Below are positions 1 to 9,400 of a stretch of 27,849 nucleotides of DNA, piece by piece (the first letter of the stretch is position 1; each line of letters begins with the position of its first letter). The position numbers were made by a program, and so were the translations under genes. The stretch is from DAISJM01 sp036821485 (GTDB taxonomy: Bacteria; Verrucomicrobiota; Kiritimatiellia; CAIQIC01; JAGNIJ01), in assembly GCA_036821485.1 (NCBI GenBank), contig DAISJM010000045.1, forward strand, positions 1-27,849. The letters run 5' to 3'. The notes beneath the pieces were generated by a model. It was not told the origin of the DNA. It worked only from the letters and a program-made list of their open reading frames with translations, and did not search any database.

Positions 1-482
1 CCCGAACTCCAGCATGAGGCGTCGGGATAGAGGATCATCGCCGCGCGGTAGGCCTTCAGTGCCTGCATCAGGTGGCCGCCTTTCTCGAAGGCTTTGCCCA
101 CATGCAACAGCCGCACCCCGGGGTCCTCCGAGGCCACGGTCCAGACGAAGTAGTCCAACTGGGGATTGCCCGAGTTGACGTTCTTCCACCAGTCGGTCTT
201 CAGAATGCCCGATGCCTTGGCCTTCTGAAACTCCGGGTTGTTTGTGGTGGCAAGGCTGGGATCAACACCCTCACCTGACGCTCTGGCCAAGCCCACAGGA
301 TCGGTGATGACATACTGGAACTGGCGGGTGCCAACATCCTTGAACTGGCCGTACTTGTTGTAGTCGACGATGTCTTCCGTACCCGGATCATAGAGCTTGA
401 ACGTCGGCTCGGCCCCCCGAGCCGCCATCCCCATCACTAATCCCAGGACGATGCCCGGGATAAGGGCTGACATCCGTCGCAT
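1..482 (-). CDS. Exported TPR-like protein, 3' end beyond window (partial)
   Basis: An open frame runs without a stop from the ATG at 480-482 to the left edge, giving 160 residues. The start is supported by AGGAG five bases upstream (CTCCT at 488-492 on the plus strand). The product opens with a signal-peptide-like stretch (MRRMSALIPGIVLGLVMGMA, then ARGAEP), so it is probably exported. The next 100 residues are rich in Asp, Tyr, Trp and Asn and I do not recognise them. The last visible part (KAFEKGGHLMQALKAYRAAM followed by ILYP) looks like a TPR helix pair. The gene begins 16 nt after the stop of the giant modular protein, with its Shine-Dalgarno inside that gap, so the two are almost certainly co-transcribed. 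Its function is unknown; a TPR-bearing partner or assembly factor of the giant protein is an inference from position only. Confidence 0.8.
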   Translation of the reverse strand, partial: MRRMSALIPGIVLGLVMGMAARGAEPTFKLYDPGTEDIVDYNKYGQFKDVGTRQFQYVITDPVGLARASGEGVDPSLATTNNPEFQKAKASGILKTDWWKNVNSGNPQLDYFVWTVASEDPGVRLLHVGKAFEKGGHLMQALKAYRAAMILYPDASCWSS

Positions 483-498
483 GATGACTCCTGATCGC

Positions 499-3400
499 CT
501 ACGGCTGATTCGTGGTCACAGAAACCCTGTAATAATACCGCGCAATACCCGCCGGCGGCGAGTCCGTAAATGTGTTCATCGGAGGAATCGCCTGGATACC
601 GCTCTGCACCACCGAGAAGCCACCACTCAGAATATTGGTTGCACGCCGCAGGGTATACCAACGCCCCGCATGGCTTTCCCACCGGATGACGAACTGACTG
701 CCGGCGCCTTGGGACTGCGTCGATAGATCAAGCAACGAGCCGGCGTTCGTCGGCTGCGTGCCTGCCACAAACTCGTCCCAGTTCGGATACATGTCACCGT
801 CGTAGTCCTCATTCAGACCCGTATTCGGCCCTGCCGTGCTGCCGAAGTTGTCCTGCTGCCACTGCTGCCAAGGCGACAGTTCGGTGCCGCCGACCTGGGT
901 TACTGCGAGTTGGTCGAAGTAGATCACGCCGGCGAGATCCAGATCGTCCCCCGGATTGCCAAGGTCCGTCGCAATGGTACAGGTAATACGCCCGGTAACG
1001 CTCACGCCTACAGGCGCCGCTCCCGTAACCGCGAAGTATATCCACTGATCTGCCGGACGAGCCGTGCCAAACTTCGCCGAAACAATGTTCGTGGCGGCGT
1101 TTGTGCTGCCGTCCACAAAGAATGACAACACCAGGTTGCCGTAGCATTGATCGCCGTCCGACTGGAACTTGGCCGTCGACGGCGTCAGCATGTAACCTGA
1201 CGCAACGAAGGTCTGGGCGACCGACGTGTCGGGCGACTGCACCAGCGACGCGTTGTCCCACTTCACCGCCTGGTCACCGGTCGTGTCCGTCGCCTGCCCG
1301 TATCCAACGATCGGCTTGACGAGGTTGATGTCGGGATCGGCGTTCGTCACAACGACCGTATAGGTGTTCCACGTGTTGGGACTCGCCACCAACGTGGCGT
1401 ACGTGCTGTTGGTGACGATGTAGCGCGCGCTGCCCTCACCGCTCTTCCAGAACTCCACCTTCAGGTAGGCCTCGCTGCCCGAGGACGAGAAGTTCGTCTG
1501 CGCGAGCCCGCGGATCGTGAAGGTAAACACACTGCCGTTCGCAAGGTCCACGGACACGTCCTGGCCGAAGAAGCCCCAATTGCCGTTGGCCCACGACTTG
1601 AACACCATGCCGTTTGTGCCCGTCTCAGACGCCCAATTATACTGCCCGACTTCGTTGACGTTCCACCAGCCGGTCGCCGTGCCGCCATCGGCCGCACCGA
1701 TTTCAAAGCCCGGATTGACGAGCAGATTTGCCGTCGGACCCGAAGCAATCCTAAAGTCCTGATACGCGCCGTTCTGCGGATACGTAACGACAAGGGACTG
1801 TTGTCCATCGAGCTTCCGATCACGCGCGACAAAGCCCGCGTAGTCGCCGCCGCTCCATGTCCAGTTGAAGAGGTCACCCGTCTGCTGGAGCGTATAGGCG
1901 TTGCCGGGCGCATTGTCATCGAAGCCCGGGTTCCGGATCAGGCCGGAGACAGACGATGTGGTCTGCACGATTCTCTGCGTCACATCGTCGAAATACACCG
2001 ACCCTGCGAAGCCCGCGTTGGTCCCCAGCACGCCCAGCACGGTGCGGCCCGAGACGGTACCGCGCGGCGCCACGCCGATGGCCTCGAGATTCGACCACGT
2101 GCCCGCCGTCGCGTTGGTCATGAAGTAGTTGCTCTCGTAGGTCTGCAGGATGTTCGTGCCCGTGGCGTCGAAGAACTGCAACAGGACCACCGCGTGGAGA
2201 TTCGTCGCGCCCTGGAGGCGGTCGGCCGCAGGTGTGTAAGCGAAGGCCGCCGTCGAGTACTTCCAGCCTGCGGTCGCCGTCCACGTCTGCGCAGCCAGCG
2301 TCTCAGGCGCGTAGATCTTCAGTGCGTTCCCGCCGCTGTGCGCCACGCCGCTCTCCACGCTCCCGGCAAAGCCAAGGTTTGTCCAGTTGTCCATGTACGG
2401 GAACTTCGTGCCCTTGGCGGTATACTCAAAGCCGGGGTTCCACAGCGCACCCGCCTGCGTATTCACGTAGGCGATGTTCGTCTCGGCCACCCGCACGCTG
2501 TCGAAATACACCACGCCGCCATACGGCGTGCCCACCAAGTCCAGTATCGCGCAGCTCACGCGGCCCGTCACCCACGGACCTACCCACGGCGCGTGGTTCG
2601 TGACGGAGAACTTGATCCACGTGTCCGCCGGCGTTCCGTTGGTCAGGTAGGCCGTCGAGACCACGGAGACCGAAGTCGTGGGATTGCCCTGGGGATTGAA
2701 GAACTCGAGGAGGAACGTCGCATAGGCCGTCGTGCTCGTCATCCGCTCGCTCGAGGGCGTCATCATGTAGCCTTCGACAATGTAGCTGCGGCCTGTCGTT
2801 GCGGCAAAGTCCTGGCTCAACAGGTTGTTCGCAGAGACGATCACCAGCGACTGCCCGTTGCTGTGGCTGGCGCTGTCGACAATGAAGCCCGCGTTTGTTC
2901 CGCCAAACCAAACCCAGTGCGGCAGATCATTGCTGAGGTAATTCGCGTTGCCCGTAACGCCATCGTCGAATCCACCATTGAGAATTGAACCCGAGGCGGT
3001 CGACCCGGTGGATACGAGCGACTGACTCACATCGTCGAACCACACCGCGCCGCCGAAGGCATTGTCGTACCCCAGCAAGGCACAGACGGTCCGTCCGCTC
3101 ACGGTTCCCGCCGGCGCAACGCCCGAGGCCACCAGGTTCGACCAGGTATCCGCCGTCGCGGTGCCCGTGAACGGCTTGCTCAGATACGTGGCCAGAATAT
3201 TCGTGCCCGTGATGTCCATGTACTGCAGGAGCAGCAGCGCCTGCGCATTCGTGGAACTCGTGAACTTGTCCGCACCCGACGGCGTCGAGACATACGCCTC
3301 GGTTGCATAGCGATAGCCCGGCGTTGCGCTCCAATATTGCGCCAGCAGCGTCTCGGGGTATGTGATCTTCAGGGCACGGGCGCCGCTGCGCTTGTACGTC

Positions 3401-6400
3401 GCGTCGACGTTGCCGTCGAAACCAAGGTTCTGCCAGTTGTCGATGAACGGAAGCTTCGTACCTTCCGCGGTGAACTCGAAGCCAGGGTTCCAAATCGCGC
3501 CGCTCTGCGAGTTGGCCAACGCCGAAGTCGACACCGTCACGCGCACGCTGTCGAAATACACCTGCCCGCCGAAGTTCGAGGCACCGCCCAGCAGCGCACA
3601 CGACACACGACCGGTCACCCAACTACCAACCCACGGCGCGCGATTGGTCACGCTGACCTTGATCCATGTATCGGCCGGCGAACCGTTCGTGAGCTTCGCC
3701 GTACCGACAACCGACACGGACGTTGCACCACCCATCGGGTTGAAGAATTCGAGGAGAAGCTGCGCATAGGCCGTCGTGCCCGTCATCCGCGACGCAGCCG
3801 GCGTGTACATGTAGCCTTCCGCCACGTACACCAGACCCGTGCCGGCCGGGAATGTCTGTGCTGCCAGGTTGTCCGGATAGACGATCGTCAGACTCTGGCT
3901 ATTCGACTGCGAAAGGTTGTCCACCACGAAGCCGGCGTTCGACCCGCCCAGCCACGTCCACGACGGGAGGCTGTTCGAGAGGAAGTAGCAATCGCCTACG
4001 CCGCCGTCATCGAAGCCGCCGTTGTAGATCAAACCGGACTGCGTCACGCCGCCCGTCGACACCAGGCTCTGGCTCACATCGTCAAACCAAAGTGAACCGG
4101 AGAAACCTGTGCTTGAACCCAGCACGGCCAACAGCGTCCGCGCGCTCACCGTACCGACCGGTGCCCTACCCGTCACCGACATCGAGACCCACGAATCCGT
4201 CACGGAGTTCGTTGTGAAGTACGGACTTTCAAAGGTCTGCAGGACGTTCGTACCCGTCGCGTCCAGATACTGCAGCAACACGACGCCATGCGCGCCGTAC
4301 GGACTGACAAAGCGCTCGGCCACCGCCGGCACCTTCTTCAGGTAGATGTCGTCCGCCGCAAACGAACCGTCACCGCCCGTCGGTACGTTGCACCGCACCA
4401 CCACGGTCATCTTAACCGTGCCCGCTGGCACATTCGCCGACCCCGCGCTCCCAAACCACGCGTCGGCGACGCTGTTCGATGCGATCATCGGATACGCTGT
4501 CGCCTTCGAGATCAATCCGTTCGTGGCGTTGTAGAACTCCAACTCGATCACGCCGTACTTGTCGCCGTTGCGTAGCGGATTGCTGCCTTCCATGAAGAAC
4601 TGACCGCCAAACGTGTAACGTTCGCCCGGCACGAAGCCCGTCGTGATCTCCTGGTAGATTCCGCCCGACCAGTAGAACATCCACGCGTTCGTCGGCGAAA
4701 GCACATGCCAGTAATCCACCTCGTGGCTTCCATCGTCAAACGACGACCAGCTTGTCGGAGCCTCGGCAGGTCCCACCAGGCTCAACGCGCCGTTGACCAG
4801 CACGTTTGCGCCCGGCGTCTCCGACGGCGTGAACGCATACGCGCTGCTCGAATAGCGATAGCCCGGCGTTGCCGGCCACGACTGCGCCAGCAGCGTCTCG
4901 GATGCGTAAATCTTCAGCGCGTTGTTGCCCGTCCGGCGATACGCACTGTCCAACGTTCCCGCATTGCCCAGGTTCGTCCAGCTATCGATATAGGGGAACT
5001 TCGTGCCACCTGCACTGAACTCAAACCCCGGGTTCCAGATAGTCCCGCTCTGTGTGTTAGCCAATGCGGAGGTCATGACCCGCACGCTCACGCTGTCAAA
5101 GTACACCTGACCACCAAAGTTCTCCGCCCCGCCCAGCAGCGCACACGACACGCGGCCCGTCACCCAACTGCCGACCCACGGCGCGCGGTTCGTCACGCTC
5201 ACCTTGATCCATGTATCCGCCGGCGTGCCATTCGTCAGCTTGATGGTGTTCACCACCGACACGGACTCTCCGGTACCACCCACGGAGTTGAAGAACTCGA
5301 GGAGAATCGTCGCATAGGCCGTCGAGCCCGTCATGCGATTGGCCGCCGGCGTGTAGACATAACCTTCGGCTGCATACAGCAGACCCGTTGAGGCTGCAAA
5401 GTTCTGCCCTGCAAGGTTCCCCGGATACACAATCGTCAGGCTCTGGCCGTTCGACTGGGCCAAATCGCTGACCACGAACCCCGCGTTCGAACCGCCAAAC
5501 CACGTCCAGTTCGGAAGGTTGTTCGAGAGGAAGAAGCAATCACCGCCGATGCCATCATCGAAGCCGCCGTTGTAGATCAGCCCGGCCGGCGTCGCTCCGG
5601 TTGAAACCAGCGCGGAACTGACATCGTCGAACCACAGCGAGCCGGAGAAGCCCGTGCTCGAGCCAAGAATGGCAACCAGCGTACGCCCGCTGACCGTGCC
5701 AACCGGAGCCACGCCCGCAGCCGTCAGACTCGTCCAACTACCCGCCGTTGAGTCACTCGTGAAGTAAGGGCTCTCATAGGTTGTCATTACTCCGCCGGTC
5801 GAATTGAGGTACTGCAGCAACACGACACCGTGCGCGCCATACGGGCTCACAAACCGCTCGGCCGCCGCCGGTACCTTCTTCAGGTAGATGTCGTCCGCCG
5901 TAAACGAACCGTCGCCGTTGCCATCGGGTGCATTGCAGCGCACGATTACCCGCATCTTGGTCGTACCCGCCGGCACATTGGCCGACCCGGCAGATTCAAA
6001 CCATGCATCACGCACACTGTTCGAGTCGCACATCGGATACGCTGTTGCCGTTGAGATCAGAGCATCCGCTGCGTTGTAGAATTCCACCTCAATCGCACCA
6101 TACTTGGTGCCGTTCCGCAGAGGATTGCTCCCCTCCATGAAGAACTGACCGCCAAACGTGTACCGCTCACCCGCGACAAACCCGCTCGTTACGTCCTGGT
6201 AGATTCCGCCCGACCAATAGAACATCCACGCGTTCGTCGGCGAGAGCACATGCCAGTAGTCCGCCTCGTGACTTCCGTCGTCGAACGACGTCCACCCCGT
6301 CGGAGCCTGCGCCACACCCACCAAGCTCAACGCGCCGTTGACCAGCACGTCTGCACCAGCTGTCTCCGAAGGCGTGAACGCGTACGCGCTGCTCGAATAG

Positions 6401-9400
6401 CGATAGCCCGGTGTCGCCGGCCACGACTGTGCCAACAGAGTCTCGGATGCATAAATCTTCAGCGCATTGTTGCCCGTCCGGCGATATGCGCTGTCCAACG
6501 TCCCCGCATTGCCCAACCCCGTCCAGTTGTCGATGTACGGGAGCTTTGTTCCTTCGGGTGAGTACTCGAAACCCGGGTTGCGGATGCTGCCGTTCGTCGT
6601 GTTGGCGACGGCCACCGTGCTCACCGAGACGCGTACGCTGTCAAAGTAGACCTGTCCGCCGATCGTGCCGCCAAGTACATCCAGGTAGGCGCAGGAAACG
6701 CGGCCGGTCACCCACGTGCCGACATGCGGCGCACGGTTGGTCACGCCAACCTTGATCCACGTATCCGCCGGCGTCCCATTCGTCAGCTTGATGGTGTTCA
6801 CCACCGACACGGACGATCCGGTCCCTCCCACGGAGTTGAAGAACTCGAGAAGGATCGTCGCGAACGCCGTCGAGCCCGTCATCTGGTTGGCCGATGGAGT
6901 GTAGAGATAACCCTCCACCGTGTAGGTCAAAGCTGTCTGCGCCACGAAGTCCTGGCTTGCAAGGTTGTTCGGGTAGACGATCGTCAGGCTCTGGCCGTTC
7001 GAGTGCGAGAGCGAATCCACAACAAAGCCCGCGTTCGAACCGCCGTACCAGGTCCAGCTCGGAAGATTGTTTGAGAGGAAGTAGCAATCGCCCACGATGC
7101 CGTCGTCGAAGCCGCCGTTGAAAATCACGCCCGACTGCGTCGTGCCGCCGGTTGAGACAAGACTCTGGCTGATATCGTCAAACCACAGCGATCCGCCAAA
7201 TCCGGTGTTCGTCCCAAGAATGGCCAGCATGGTGCGGCCGCTGACCGCACCCAGCGGAGCCTTGCCTGTGACAGCCAACGGGACCCACGTGCCCGTCGCG
7301 GAGTTGGTCATGAAATATGGACTCTCAAAAGTCTGCAGGATATTCGTGCCCGTGGCATCCAGGAACTGCAGCAGCACGACGCCGTGCGTGTTGGTCGCAC
7401 TCTGGAATCGGTCGGCTCCGGAAGCCGGCGTATAGGCGAAACCGGCGCTCGAATACCGGTAGCCCGCCACGGCCGGCCAGCTCTGGGCCAACAGCGTCTC
7501 CGGCGCATAGATCCTCAACGCCTCTTTGCCGGTGCGCACGTATGAGCCATCCACACCACCCGCTTCGCCAAGATTCGTCCAACTGTCGATGTACGGGAAC
7601 TTCGTGCCGTCCGCCGTAAACTCAAAGCCAGGATTCCAAAGCGCGCCGCTCTGCGAGTTGGCCAACGCCGAAGTCGACACCGTCACGCGCACGCTGTCGA
7701 AGTAGACCTGCCCACCGAAGTTCGAGGCTGTGCCAAGCAGCGCGCAGCTCACGCGACCTGTCACCCATGTACCGACCCAAGGCGCGCGATTGGTCACACC
7801 CACCTTGATCCAGACGTTGGATGGCGACCCGTTGGTCAGCTTGATGGTGTTCACCACGGAGACAGACGTGCCCGTGCCACCCACCGAATCAAAGAACTCC
7901 AGGAGAATCGTTGCATACGCCGTTGAACCGGTCATCCGCGCCGTGCTCGGCGTGTAGAGATAACCTTCCGCCGCATAGAGGAGGCCGGTCGTCGCCGGGA
8001 AGTCCTGCCCGGCCAGGTTACCCGGGTACACGATCGTGAGGCTCTGGTCGTTGGACTGGGATACACCGCTGACAATGAAGCCCGCGTTCGAACCACCGTA
8101 CCACGTCCATCTCGGCAGACTGTTCGAAAGGAAGAACGCGTCGCCCGTGGTCCCGTCCTCGAACCCGCCGTTGAAGATCACGCCCGAAGGAGTTCCGCCC
8201 GTCGACACCAGCGACTGGCTCAGATCGTCGAACCACACCGCGCCGCCAAACGCATTGTCATACCCGAGCAGAGCACAGACGGTCCGTCCGCTCACGGTCC
8301 CCGCCGGCGCCACACCCGAGGCCACCAAATTCGACCAAGTATCCGCTGTCGCGGTCCCCGTGAACGGCTGACTCTGATACGTCGCCAGGATGTTTGTGCC
8401 GGTGATGTCCAGGAACTGCAAGAGCAGCAGCGCCTGCGCATTCGTGGAACTCGTGAACTTGTTCGCGCCCGACGGCGTCGAAACGTAACTCTCCGTCGAG
8501 TAGCGATAGCCCGGCGTCGCACTCCAATATTGCGCCAACAGCGTCTCGGGGTATGTGATCTTCAGGGCATGACTGCCGCTACGCTTGTAGGTCGCGTCAA
8601 CGGTGCCGTCGAAACCAAGGTTCTGCCAGTTGTCGATGCCCGCAAGCACCGTGCCGTTCGCCGTATACTCAAACCCGGGGTTCCAGAGCGCGCCACTCTG
8701 TGAATTGGCGATGGCGATATTCGTCTCGATGACGCTCAGGCCATCGAAGTACACCGCACCATTGTACCCTGTCGTGTTGCCCATCACCGCGCAGACTACG
8801 CGGCACGTAACGGCACCCGTCCACGGAGCGTGGTTGGTCACGGCAAAATGGTGCCACGCGCCTGCCGTCAGATTGCTTGTGAAGTGCGCACTCTCAACGA
8901 TCGACACCGGCGAGGTCCCGTTTTGATAGGACGTGCTGTAGAACTCCATCAGCAATACGCCATATGCATCGTTGGCCAATTTCTCATTCGTTGGCGAGGA
9001 GATATAACCCTCGGCCACATACGTGCGCCCGGTTACGGCCGTGATGCGCTGGCCTGCCATGTTCGCCGGATAGGTAATCGACAGGGACTGCGGGCCGTCA
9101 TAACTGTAGGTCGATGTCACGAAGCCGCCGTTTGTGCCGCCCAGCCAGATCCAGTTCGTAAAGCCGCCGGAAACATAGAGGTCATACGCGTTGCCCGTTG
9201 CCCCATCGTCGAACCCGGGATTATGGAGAAGACCGGAAACCGTGCCGGTGGATGAAACCACGCGCTGCGTCAGGTCATCGAAATAGATCGGTCCGTTATA
9301 GGTCGAGTCAGGTCCAAGCAGCGCGCACAGGGTGCGGCCCGTCACCGTACCGGCCGGCGCAATGCCCGACGCCTCGAACCACGCCCAGGAACCTGTCGGA

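Noticed and set aside
1801..4095. Several long plus-strand frames (for example 1801-2988 and 3337-4095) opposite the giant gene
   Set aside because: They recur because the underlying modules recur; composition is Arg/Pro-rich and there are no Shine-Dalgarno sites or domains.
3061..8375. Repeated DNA that could be read as a CRISPR array or mobile elements
   Set aside because: The repeats are coding, about 500 bases or more long and in frame; there are no short identical repeats with unique spacers and no transposase.
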